From contig OY970187.1 of assembly GCA_963708165.1 (NCBI GenBank), positions 2,852,001 to 2,916,000 on the forward strand: a stretch of 64,000 nt of DNA, given 5' to 3'. The notes below the pieces were generated by a model. The model saw nothing but the letters and a program-made list of their open reading frames with translations. It did not search any database and was not told the DNA's origin. Every line of letters begins with the position of its first letter. The first letter of the stretch is position 1. Below are positions 25,982 to 33,167 of this stretch, piece after piece. Both the position numbers and the translations under genes were made by a program. Source of the DNA: Rubricoccus sp963708165 (GTDB lineage Bacteria; Bacteroidota; Rhodothermia; Rhodothermales; Rubricoccaceae).

Positions 25982-27556
25982 ATGGTAGAGCTTTTAGGTA
26001 TCGGTGGCATCGTCGCCATTGCCATCATCGCGACCCTACTGGTCCTCATCATCGCCATCGCGAGCCGCTACAAAACGGTCTCGCCGGACGAGGCCATGAT
26101 CATCACCGGCGCCGCGCTGGGCGGCAAGAATGTCCTCACGGACGACAGCGCCCGCCGCGTCAAGATCATCCGCGGTGGCGGCGCCTTTATCGTGCCCATC
26201 GTGCAGCAGAAGGAGTACATCTCGCTGCTTTCGCACAAGCTCGATGTCTCCACGCCAGAGGTCTACACGTCTGAGGGCGTGCCGGTCCTCACCGACGGTG
26301 TGGCGGTCATCAAGGTCGGCTCCTCCGTGGAGGACGTGGCGACGGCCGCCGAGCAGTTTTTGGGCAAGCCCGACGAAGAGCTTCGCGCCGAGGCGCGGGA
26401 GGTCCTGGAAGGCCACCTGCGCGCGATTCTGGGCACGCTGACCGTGGAGGAGGTGTACCGCAACCGCGACAAGTTCGCGCAAGAGGTGCAGTCCGTTGCC
26501 GCCCGCGACCTGAAGAAGATGGGCCTCCAGATCGTGAGCTTCACGATCAAGGACGTGCGCGACAAGAACGGCTACCTGGAAGCTCTTGGGCGCCCACGCA
26601 TCGCCGCCATCAAGCGCGACGCTGACATCGCGGAGGCCGAGGCCACGCGCGACAGCCGCATCAAAAAGGCCAACGCCGACGAGGAGGGCCAGAAGGCGGA
26701 GCTGATCCGCGACACTAACGTCGCGGAGGCGGACAAGTCGAAGGTGCTCAAAATCGCGTCGTTCAAGCAGGAGCAGGACACCGCCAAGGCGTCCGCTGAC
26801 CTCGCGTACTCCGTGCAGGAGGCGATCTCGCAGAAGGCCGTCGTCGAGGAGCAGATGCAGGTCGAACTCGTGCGCAAGGAGCGCGAGGTGGACCTGGAGA
26901 AGCTGGAGATCGTGCGCCGCGAGAACCAGTACGACTCCGAGGTCAAGAAGAAAGCCGACGCCGACCGCTACGCCGTCGAGCAGTCCGCCGAGGCGGACAA
27001 GCTGCGCCAGATGCGCCGCGCCGAGGCCAAGCAGTTCGAGATCGAGTCCGAGGCGAAAGCCAACGCCGAGGCCAAGCGTCTGGACGGTGTCGCCGTCGGT
27101 GACGCGACGCGCGCCAAGGGACTCGCCGAAGCCGACGTGATCCGCGAGCGCGGATTGGCCGAGGCGCAGGCCAAGGAGAAGCTCGCCGAGGCGTTCGAGA
27201 AGTTCGGCGAGGCCGCCGTGCTGGACCTGCTCGCCAAGATGATGCCCGACCTCGCGAGAGAGATCGCCGCGCCTCTGGCGTCGATCGACAAGCTCACGGT
27301 CGTGGACACGGGCTCCGGCGAAGGCGTCGGGCGTCTGACGAACACCGTCGCGCAGCTCATGGCGACGACGCCCGAGCTCGTCAAGGGCATCACCGGCGTC
27401 GACTTGGGCGAGATGGCAAACCGCCTGACGAAGGACCGCCAGCAGCCGACCGCGGCGCCGGTCTCCAAGCAGGTCGCCTCTGGCGACGGCGCCACGTCCA
27501 CGCCAGAGGCCCCCGCGCTGACGACCGGCGCGGCACCAGAGGCGGACGCGGTGTAG
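25982..27556 (+). CDS. floT: Flotillin (FloT/YqiK-like)
   Basis: A 524-residue flotillin. An N-terminal membrane anchor (GIGGIVAIAIIATLLVLIIA) precedes an SPFH/band-7 domain (RYKTVSPDEAMIITGAALGG, LDVSTPEVYTSEGVPVLTDG, ILGTLTVEEVYRNRDKFAQE). A long coiled coil rich in EA/EAE repeats follows (AEADVIRERGLAEAQAKEKL). It scaffolds membrane microdomains together with the NfeD-like protein just upstream. The last 50 residues (QQPTAAPVSKQVASGDGATS onward) are low-complexity and partly encoded by the iterated word. The ATG at 25982 starts directly at the anchor helix. Confidence 0.9.
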   Translation: MVELLGIGGIVAIAIIATLLVLIIAIASRYKTVSPDEAMIITGAALGGKNVLTDDSARRVKIIRGGGAFIVPIVQQKEYISLLSHKLDVSTPEVYTSEGVPVLTDGVAVIKVGSSVEDVATAAEQFLGKPDEELRAEAREVLEGHLRAILGTLTVEEVYRNRDKFAQEVQSVAARDLKKMGLQIVSFTIKDVRDKNGYLEALGRPRIAAIKRDADIAEAEATRDSRIKKANADEEGQKAELIRDTNVAEADKSKVLKIASFKQEQDTAKASADLAYSVQEAISQKAVVEEQMQVELVRKEREVDLEKLEIVRRENQYDSEVKKKADADRYAVEQSAEADKLRQMRRAEAKQFEIESEAKANAEAKRLDGVAVGDATRAKGLAEADVIRERGLAEAQAKEKLAEAFEKFGEAAVLDLLAKMMPDLAREIAAPLASIDKLTVVDTGSGEGVGRLTNTVAQLMATTPELVKGITGVDLGEMANRLTKDRQQPTAAPVSKQVASGDGATSTPEAPALTTGAAPEADAV

Positions 27557-27559
27557 GCT

Positions 27560-28141
27560 ATGACCGGCGTCCGCAAACCGGCTCCGTGGAGGCACAAAGA
27601 GCGCCGCTCGGGTGCTTCTACGGAGCGGTTGCGGGACGCCTATTCAGGGCCTCTGGCGCCAGAGGCGGAGCCTCGCCAGAGGCCAACGGGTTGGGCGCTG
27701 AATCGGCGGCGTGCGGTGCAGGCACAGCGTCTCCGGTGGTCGGCTCCTTGGATGGTCTGTGTGCTCACCCTCGCTGTCGTGGTGGTGGCGTGGATCGGCA
27801 TTCAGGAGTGGGCGTCGCCTCCGAGGTTGGCGCCATTCGAAGAGAACCGAGCGGAGTACGAGCACTTGGCCGACCTCACGAGGCTGCACTACCGGTACGA
27901 GTGGCTCGGCGTCAAGCGTGGAACGACGCCGCGAGAAGCGCTGCGTCTCGCATATGACCTCGGCGTATCAGAAGCCATCGTAACGGACCAGGCAGTCGTC
28001 ATCCTGCGCCCTCGGTACGGGAATGAATCCGTGCTGGCCCAGGTCTCGCCTGTGACGCCGCCGTCAACGTTCGCAAAGTGGGGCTATGTGGATGACGGCT
28101 GGTACCGCATCCCGCGGGGCGTGGACCCCGTAGGCAGATAG
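27560..28141 (+). CDS. Hypothetical single-pass membrane protein
   Basis: A 193-residue protein with no recognised family. A basic N-terminal arm of about 65 residues is partly encoded by iterated-word copies (PLAPEAEPRQRP). One transmembrane helix follows (WMVCVLTLAVVVVAWIGIQE), then an extracytoplasmic domain of about 110 residues (EEYEHLADLTRLHY-like start, REALRLAYDLGVSEAIVTDQ, GYVDDGWYRIPRGVDPVGR). It starts four bases after the flotillin stop and may be co-transcribed. The true start could be one of the later Met or Val codons before the helix. Base composition drops compared with its neighbours. Confidence 0.5.
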   Translation: MTGVRKPAPWRHKERRSGASTERLRDAYSGPLAPEAEPRQRPTGWALNRRRAVQAQRLRWSAPWMVCVLTLAVVVVAWIGIQEWASPPRLAPFEENRAEYEHLADLTRLHYRYEWLGVKRGTTPREALRLAYDLGVSEAIVTDQAVVILRPRYGNESVLAQVSPVTPPSTFAKWGYVDDGWYRIPRGVDPVGR

Positions 28142-28160
28142 CGCCTCTTTCCACAGACCC

Positions 28161-28460
28161 ATGCTGGTCTATAAGCACTCCTCGCATCCTCTCCCGTCGC
28201 CTCGGCACGCCGAACGGCGCGCTGGACGCAGCACCTCGGGACTACGCGACGCGCTAGACGCTCCCCTCGATACGGACACGCTTCTAACGCCAGAGGCCGT
28301 CGAACAGGCGAAGGTGAGGCGCGAGCGGCACGCGCGCCGCCGACCGATCCGCGGGGTGGAGGACGGCACGGAAGAGGTGCTGCTAGCCGTCGGCGCGGTG
28401 ATCGCGATCCTCGTGGCTCTTCTCGTCGTCGGGTTCTTGATCACCTCGGTCACGGGATAG
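28161..28460 (+). CDS. Hypothetical small membrane protein
   Basis: A 99-residue protein: an arginine-rich, probably unstructured N-terminal 65 residues (HAERRAGRSTSGLRDALDAP, VRRERHARRRPIRG) followed by one C-terminal transmembrane helix (LLAVGAVIAILVALLVVGFL). It has the form of a tail-anchored protein. I do not recognise it. It lies 19 bases after the previous gene and before a similar R-rich, single-helix protein. Confidence 0.45.
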   Translation: MLVYKHSSHPLPSPRHAERRAGRSTSGLRDALDAPLDTDTLLTPEAVEQAKVRRERHARRRPIRGVEDGTEEVLLAVGAVIAILVALLVVGFLITSVTG

Positions 28461-28471
28461 CGCCAGAGGCG

Positions 28472-29041
28472 ATGGGCTACTTCTCCAAACCGCTTCACAC
28501 TCCAAACGCCAGGCATCGCGACCGCCGCGGTGGCGCTGCCACGCGGCGTTTGCAACGTGCGTTCATAGATCGGCTACCCGATCCAGGGACTACACCCGAT
28601 CCGAAACGAGCCGAGGCCTTTTCGCAAAGGCGGACGAGCCGCTGGCGCCAACTGCGGCGCCGGTGGACTCACATTCTCACAGGTGTTCTCGTGGTGGTTG
28701 CCGCTACGCTCATAGTTCTAGCGTTCCGCCCTACATCCCCGCAGACAACGCTTACATCTGTTCGGATCGAGAATCGCAGTGCAGAACACGCGTTCAGTGT
28801 CGCGCTACACAACGAGGGCAGAGAGTACTTCGTCGGCTTCGTTGCGAGAGATGAAACGCTGAGCTACGCGGTGCGGGGCGTACGTCCTGAGGGGCTTTCT
28901 CTCAGCGTGTCGGACAGTATCGTCGCGCGGTGCTGCGCGATTCCGGCAGAGGCTTCGGGCGTGGTTGTGTTTCAAGGCTTCGAAGACGGTAGCGCCTCTG
29001 GCGAGAGTCAATGGACCGTGGAAAGCCTGCCCGAAGAGTGA
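28472..29041 (+). CDS. Hypothetical single-pass membrane protein
   Basis: A 189-residue protein with an arginine-rich N-terminal 65 residues (RHRDRRGGAATRRLQRAFID, RRTSRWRQLRRRWTH). One transmembrane helix (ILTGVLVVVAATLIVLAFRP) precedes an extracytoplasmic beta-rich domain (VRIENRSAEHAFSVALHNEG, TLSYAVRGVRPEGLSLSVSD) with one CC pair. It has the same plan as the gene at 27560. Function is unknown. It has few iterated-word copies and is less G-rich than the window average. Confidence 0.5.
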   Translation: MGYFSKPLHTPNARHRDRRGGAATRRLQRAFIDRLPDPGTTPDPKRAEAFSQRRTSRWRQLRRRWTHILTGVLVVVAATLIVLAFRPTSPQTTLTSVRIENRSAEHAFSVALHNEGREYFVGFVARDETLSYAVRGVRPEGLSLSVSDSIVARCCAIPAEASGVVVFQGFEDGSASGESQWTVESLPEE

Positions 29042-29045
29042 TCTG

Positions 29046-29315
29046 CTACGGCGCCAGGGGCACGAGTTGGCCGTCTGGCCCCACCGTCATCCCGTCCGGC
29101 GGCGGCGTGCTGGGGAAGTTCGAGATGGGCACCGAGCCGTCCCAGTCGTTGGGCACGTAGTGCGAGTGCCCGCCGTGCGAGATCGCGATGTAGCCCTTGG
29201 GCGAGACCACGCCGGTCTCGCTCGTGCGCAGGCCCATCGCGTCCATGATCACGAACACGAGGAGCAGCGCGATGGCGGCGAAAAGCACGGTGCGGACCTT
29301 CTGGCGCGTCGTCAT
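29046..29315 (-). CDS. Hypothetical small membrane-anchored protein
   Basis: An 89-residue protein with an N-terminal helix (VRTVLFAAIALLLVFVIMDA) serving as signal anchor. The exported tail has VVSPKGYIAISHGGHSHYVP, then the proline-rich NFPSTPPPDGMTVGPDGQLV. The HGGHSHYVP stretch recalls metal-binding loops of Bacteroidota DUF proteins, but I cannot name the family. It is divergent from the gluconokinase gene. Confidence 0.55.
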   Translation of the reverse strand: MTTRQKVRTVLFAAIALLLVFVIMDAMGLRTSETGVVSPKGYIAISHGGHSHYVPNDWDGSVPISNFPSTPPPDGMTVGPDGQLVPLAP

Positions 29316-29390
29316 GGTGTCAGGGGCGTGATACAGAAGTCTACTCCCGCCTCTGGCGACACGTCGCGAAACGTCCGCGCAGACACCCGC

Positions 29391-29888
29391 GTGCTGATCG
29401 TAGCCGGGCCGTCTGGCTCAGGCAAGACCACGCTGGGCCGTGCCCTCGCCGCGCACCTCGGCTGGGCGTTCGAGGACGCCGACGACCACCACGCGCCAGA
29501 GGCGAAAGCCAAGATGGCCGAGGGCGCTGGCCTGACCGACGCCGACCGCGTGCCGTGGCTGGACCGCCTCGCGCGTCTCATTCGCGACCGAGCCTCTGGC
29601 GGCGCGCCGACCGTTCTCGCGTGCTCGGCCCTGACCGCAGCCTACCGGCAGAGGCTTCTGACGCCGGGCGCGGCGCTCATCTGGCTAGACGTGCCGCGCG
29701 AGGTCCTGCGCCAGAGGCTGGAAGCGCGCGCCGGTCACTTCGCGGGCGCGGCGCTGTTGCCCAGTCAACTCGCCACCGCAGAGCCGCCAGTGGCGGGCGC
29801 GCTGGTGCTCGACGGGTCACAGCCTCTGGCGGAGTCCGTCGCGGAAGTGCTGGAAATGGACGGTCTGTACCTTGGCGTTCGCCCGTAA
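29391..29888 (+). CDS. gntK: Gluconokinase (thermoresistant type)
   Basis: A 165-residue P-loop kinase that phosphorylates gluconate to 6-phosphogluconate, feeding the pentose-phosphate or Entner-Doudoroff pathway. It has Walker A AGPSGSGKTTLGRALAAHLG, the family motif FEDADDHHAPEAKAKMAEGA, then LTDADRVPWLDRLARLI, TVLACSALTAAYRQRLL and RLEARAGHFAGAALLPSQLA. The length fits the family (about 165-175). I take the GTG at 29391. Another in-frame GTG at 29328 would add 21 residues, partly encoded by the iterated word, and would sit only 12 bases from the divergent gene. Confidence 0.82.
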   Translation: MLIVAGPSGSGKTTLGRALAAHLGWAFEDADDHHAPEAKAKMAEGAGLTDADRVPWLDRLARLIRDRASGGAPTVLACSALTAAYRQRLLTPGAALIWLDVPREVLRQRLEARAGHFAGAALLPSQLATAEPPVAGALVLDGSQPLAESVAEVLEMDGLYLGVRP

Positions 29889-29901
29889 GTAAGCCGTACC
29901 C

Positions 29902-30615
29902 ATGCGTTTCGCTCCGCTGGTTCTCCTCGCTCTTCTCGTCGCGCTGAGCGCGTGCGATTCCAGAGGCGGCCTGGACGGGTCCACCTTCTCGCTGACCGTC
30001 GAGGTGGAGACGAGAGGCGGCGACCGGGTACCGGGCCTCAGCGCCGCCATCGAGACGCTATTTATGGCGCCAGAGGCGGCCGCAAAGGGCGGAGACGCTT
30101 TTCTGCTCAACACCTACCCGAGCCCGTTTCGCGAGCAGGGAGCAGTGGGCGTCGGTGTCTCGCGGGCCACCGCGGCCAAGATTGAGGTTCTGGCCATCGA
30201 CTCGACCGTGATCTCGACGCTCGTCGATGACACGCTGCGGACCGGCGGCTACGTGTTTCCCATCCAGGGCGACGCATTCCCCGGAGGCGCGTACCTCCTG
30301 CGCGCCAAGGTGGGGCAGCGCGTGCTCAACGAGTGGCTTCTGGCGACCGACGGGCCGACCTCACAAACCGACCGCATCCGCCGCGACCTCGGTCCGCTCG
30401 GCGACCGCGGTCGCGCGACCTTCCGCGACCGTCGCATCGCTCCGGTGCTCTACGGCTATCCTGCGTCGTTCGTGCTCATCAACGACGCGAGCACGCGCAC
30501 GGGGCGTGTCTCGCTCAGCCCCGAGGTGGTCATCGCCGTCACGGATGGCGCCCGGACCGAGCGCCAGAGGCTCCGGCTCGTCGACGGTCCCAACGAGATC
30601 ACCATCACGTGGTAG
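29902..30615 (+). CDS. Lipoprotein with an internal sorting-domain-like segment
   Basis: A 237-residue lipoprotein (MRFAPLVLLALLVALSACDS, lipobox cysteine 19). Residues 70-135 read NTYPSPFREQGAVGVGVSRA, then KIEVLAIDSTVISTLVDDTL and FPIQGDAFPGGAYLLRAKVG. This is the same beta-sandwich pattern as a type IX C-terminal domain (PNPF, V..V.D..G, GVYLL), here in the middle of the protein. The second half has no recognised family. It lies 13 bases after the gluconokinase and is probably cell-surface or periplasmic. Confidence 0.55.
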   Translation: MRFAPLVLLALLVALSACDSRGGLDGSTFSLTVEVETRGGDRVPGLSAAIETLFMAPEAAAKGGDAFLLNTYPSPFREQGAVGVGVSRATAAKIEVLAIDSTVISTLVDDTLRTGGYVFPIQGDAFPGGAYLLRAKVGQRVLNEWLLATDGPTSQTDRIRRDLGPLGDRGRATFRDRRIAPVLYGYPASFVLINDASTRTGRVSLSPEVVIAVTDGARTERQRLRLVDGPNEITITW

Positions 30616-30631
30616 CGCGGCCTCTGGCGCG

Positions 30632-31027
30632 CTAGAGCGCGTCGCACTCGCCCGCGGTCGACGCCAGCGTGCTGTTGAGGATGGGAAGGCGCTCGCGCAC
30701 AACCCCCTCGTGCTGAGCGGCGCTCGCAGAATCTCCCGCAGCCCGCGCGGCCTGCAGCCCGACGACCGATTCGTAGAGCATCCACGTGTCGCTCGCGGCT
30801 GCCATCGGATAGTCAGCATCGGCGTCATGGAGTGCGTCCCGGACCGGGTCGAAAAGTGGGACGGCATCTGCGTAGGCGAGCCGAAACGCGTCGTACTTCT
30901 CGGCGTGGGCAGCGTCGGCGGCGCGTTGCATGTCTGCGCGCACCTGTTCGCAGGCGGGGCGCTGGCTCGGGCCACAGGCTGCGAGGCCACAGGCCACCAG
31001 AGCGAGCAGGGTCAGGACGTGCCTCAT
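30632..31027 (-). CDS. Small helical lipoprotein
   Basis: A 131-residue lipoprotein (MRHVLTLLALVACGLAACGP). The mature part is helical with few aromatics (CEQVRADMQRAADAAHAEKY, DAFRLAYADAVPLFDPVRDA) and two further cysteines (one near the N-terminus, one in AGECDAL at the end) that could form a disulphide. It shares length, lipobox, N-terminal cysteine and helix spacing with the upstream gene, and the two overlap as ATGA (31024-31027). They may be an ancient tandem duplicate. Function is unknown. Confidence 0.55.
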   Translation of the reverse strand: MRHVLTLLALVACGLAACGPSQRPACEQVRADMQRAADAAHAEKYDAFRLAYADAVPLFDPVRDALHDADADYPMAAASDTWMLYESVVGLQAARAAGDSASAAQHEGVVRERLPILNSTLASTAGECDAL

Positions 31028-31452
31028 CGGTCCGCGAGGCGGGCGCAGTAGCGAGAGCGCTCTACCGTCTGAAGGTGCAGGCCTAGCGCGATGCCATCGG
31101 CCCGGTGGTCCTGCTCAAGAGAGGTCAGCAAGTCACCGCTCTCACCATCCTCTGGCCTCTGGCGCTCCTGCGCCAGGCGCGGCCCGCTAAAGCGGAGGGA
31201 CACGACCTGGCTGTAGGCGCTCCCCAGAGGGCTGTACAGGTCGCCGTGCACCGCTGCGTAGGCTTCGAACAGAGAGTCGGTCGCGGCCACGTCGCGCTCG
31301 AATCCGCCTACGTCCCCGGCGTCTGCGAGCGCGTGGAGGTGCTTGAGCGAGGCCTCGAACGCTGAGCACGACGCGGCGACGGCCTCTGGCGCCGGTCCGC
31401 TCTCGCGGCACCCGGTGAGGAAAAGAGCCAGCAGGAGAGCGGCGCGGATCAC
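31024..31452 (-). CDS. Small helical lipoprotein, upstream partner
   Basis: A 142-residue lipoprotein (MIRAALLLALFLTGCRESGP). The mature helices carry CSAFEASLKHLHALADAGDV, then GGFERDVAATDSLFEAYAAV and VVSLRFSGPRLAQE, with a C-terminal cysteine. It precedes and overlaps the similar lipoprotein at 30632-31027. No family is recognised. Confidence 0.55.
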   Translation of the reverse strand: MIRAALLLALFLTGCRESGPAPEAVAASCSAFEASLKHLHALADAGDVGGFERDVAATDSLFEAYAAVHGDLYSPLGSAYSQVVSLRFSGPRLAQERQRPEDGESGDLLTSLEQDHRADGIALGLHLQTVERSRYCARLADR

Positions 31453-31469
31453 GCTAGAGGATACGGCCC

Positions 31470-31859
31470 TCAGGCGCGGTCTCGCATTGAGGCGTGGTTG
31501 TTTCGCGCCTCCGCCAGAGGCTCGGCGGGCGCGCTCTGCTGACCTCGGGCGACCATCTGGCGGATGCGGTCGGCTTCGGACGCTTCGCGCTCGCGGCGCT
31601 CCAGTGCTTCCAGGCGCGCATCGAGGTCCAGCACGGTTGCGGCACTCAGCTCAGCGGTCGCCTCTGGCGCCAGAGGCTTGGGCGCGGGCTCAGCAGTGGC
31701 AGGGCGGCGAAGGATGGAGGCACTGCTCGTCAGAAACGCGAATGAGGCGAGCACCGAAAACAGAAAGAGTGCAAACTCGTCCTGCGTGGATAAGGCGAGC
31801 ATCAGCGCGACGATGGCTGAACTGTTGAGCGCGAGCGCAACGCGGTCGAGGGCGGGCAT
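31470..31859 (-). CDS. Hypothetical membrane protein with coiled-coil tail
   Basis: A 129-residue protein. Two adjacent hydrophobic helices (LALNSSAIVALMLALSTQDE and FALFLFSVLASFAFLTSSAS) form a hairpin. A linker encoded by the iterated word (PAPKPLAPEATAE) and a charged coiled coil (LDARLEALERREREASEADR) follow. The ATG at 31859 is chosen because upstream codons are repeat sequence. Function is unknown. It lies just downstream of the terminator of the aldolase gene. Confidence 0.55.
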   Translation of the reverse strand: MPALDRVALALNSSAIVALMLALSTQDEFALFLFSVLASFAFLTSSASILRRPATAEPAPKPLAPEATAELSAATVLDLDARLEALERREREASEADRIRQMVARGQQSAPAEPLAEARNNHASMRDRA

Positions 31860-31870
31860 AGAACCAGGGA

Positions 31871-31906
31871 AATGAAAAGGAGGCCTCCCGGTAGCGAGAG
31901 GCCTCC
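31871..31906 (-). terminator. Rho-independent terminator of the aldolase gene
   Basis: On the minus strand, a 9-bp perfect stem GGAGGCCTC/GAGGCCTCC (31879-31906) with a 10-base loop is followed by TTTTCATTT. It lies about 60 bases after the aldolase stop codon. Confidence 0.8.
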
Positions 31907-31912
31907 AAAATG

Positions 31913-31938
31913 GTTGCGCCAGAGGCCTCTGGCGCAAC
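31913..31938. repeat. 26-bp perfect palindrome built on the head-to-head iterated word
   Basis: GTTGCGCC, AGAGG, CCTCT and GGCGCAAC in series make a perfect 26-bp palindrome whose core is CGCCAGAGGCCTCTGGCG. This is the opposite pairing (head to head) from the common GCCTCTGGCGCCAGAGGC. It lies between the aldolase stop and its terminator. Confidence 0.8.
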
Positions 31939-31964
31939 GCGGTGTGCCTCCGGCGCCAGAGGCG

Positions 31965-33035
31965 CTAGGCGATGGTGATGCTCTCGTCCAGGTACACGTC
32001 CTGGATCGCGTTGAGAATCGCGACGCCGTCCTTGCGTGTCTTTTGAAACGCCTTGCGGCCGGAGATGAGGCCCATGCCACCGGCGCGCTTGTTGATGACC
32101 GCCGTGCGGACCGCCTGCGCCATGTCGTTGGCGCCGCTGCCGCCGCCCGAGTTGATGAGCCCGGCGCGGCCCATGAAGCCGTTGGCGACCTGGTAGCGCG
32201 TGAGGTCGATGGGGTGATCGCTCGTGAGGTCGGTGTAGATTTTCTCGTCCAGCTTGCCGTAGGAGGACTCGCCGGTGTTGAGCGCCTTGAAGCCGCCGTT
32301 GCTGGTGGGCTGCTTTTGCTTGAGGATGTCGGCCTCGATGGTCGCGCCCAAGTGGTTGGCCTGGCCGGTCGTGTCAGCGCTCGCCTCGTGGTTGACGCCG
32401 TCCACGGTGAAGGCGCCGTTGCGGACGTAGCACCACAAGATGGTCGCCATGCCGAGTTCGTGCGCCTGCGCGAACACCTCGGTGACCTCTTGCAACTGGC
32501 GCATGGAGTTGTCGGCGCCGAAGTAGATCGTCGCGCCGATGGCGGCGCAGCCCATGTTCCACGCCTCCTCAACGCGCCCGTACATCACCTGATCGTAGGT
32601 GTTGGGGTACGTCATGAGCTCGTTGTGGTTGATCTTCATGATCAACGGAATCTTGTGCGCGTACGTCCGCGCCACCATGCCGAGTGCGCCGTAGGTCGTC
32701 GCGACGGCGTTGCAGCCGCCTTCGATGGCCAGCTCGATGATGTTGGCCGGGTCGAAGTAGTCCGGGTTTTTGGCGAACGACGCGCCGCCGCCGTGCTCGA
32801 TGCCTTGATCGACAGGCAGGATGGAAAGGTAGCCGGTGCCGCCCAGGCGGCCGTGGCTGTACATCTGCTCCAGCGAGCGCATGACCGGGATGGAGCGGTC
32901 GCTGGCGCCAAAGACCTCGCTCACGAAGTCGGGGCCGGGGAGGTGGAGGCGATCCTTGGAAATCTTCGGGTTCGAGAAGCCGAGGAGGTCGTCGGCGTCG
33001 GCGCCGAGGTGCTCTTGGATGCTAGCGGTGGCCAT
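31965..33035 (-). CDS. fbaB: Class I fructose-bisphosphate aldolase (DhnA/FbaB type)
   Basis: A 356-residue cytoplasmic Schiff-base aldolase that interconverts fructose-1,6-bisphosphate with two triose phosphates in glycolysis and gluconeogenesis. The TIM-barrel motifs are LSILPVDQGIEHGGGASFAK, LIMKINHNELM, ATILWCYVRNG and the catalytic-lysine strand ADILKQKQPT. GGMGLISGRKAFQKTRKDG holds the phosphate-binding loop. The length fits the DhnA family. A TATCTTGG box lies about 35-40 bases upstream of the start and may be the promoter. A clear terminator follows. The gene stands alone. Confidence 0.93.
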   Translation of the reverse strand: MATASIQEHLGADADDLLGFSNPKISKDRLHLPGPDFVSEVFGASDRSIPVMRSLEQMYSHGRLGGTGYLSILPVDQGIEHGGGASFAKNPDYFDPANIIELAIEGGCNAVATTYGALGMVARTYAHKIPLIMKINHNELMTYPNTYDQVMYGRVEEAWNMGCAAIGATIYFGADNSMRQLQEVTEVFAQAHELGMATILWCYVRNGAFTVDGVNHEASADTTGQANHLGATIEADILKQKQPTSNGGFKALNTGESSYGKLDEKIYTDLTSDHPIDLTRYQVANGFMGRAGLINSGGGSGANDMAQAVRTAVINKRAGGMGLISGRKAFQKTRKDGVAILNAIQDVYLDESITIA

Positions 33036-33066
33036 GTCGGGAGTCGGGTGCGGGAAGGGAACGCGC

Positions 33067-33076
33067 CAAGATAGCC
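33067..33076 (-). promoter_or_regulatory. Candidate -10/-7 box (TATCTTGG) of the aldolase gene
   Basis: Read on the minus strand, GGCTATCTTGG precedes the aldolase start by about 35 bases. The same TAYCTTGG box precedes tRNA-Leu (TATCTTGG at 61744) and tRNA-Arg (TACCTTGG at 39544). It resembles the Bacteroidota TAnnTTTG element. No clear upstream TTG element is visible. Confidence 0.4.
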
Positions 33077-33167
33077 GAGCGGCCGCGCCGCGCCGCCTCT
33101 GGCGCCCGAGGCGAACGGCTATGGAAGCGCTCTCTGCGCCGCATCTTCGCGCGTACCGCGCGGCGTG

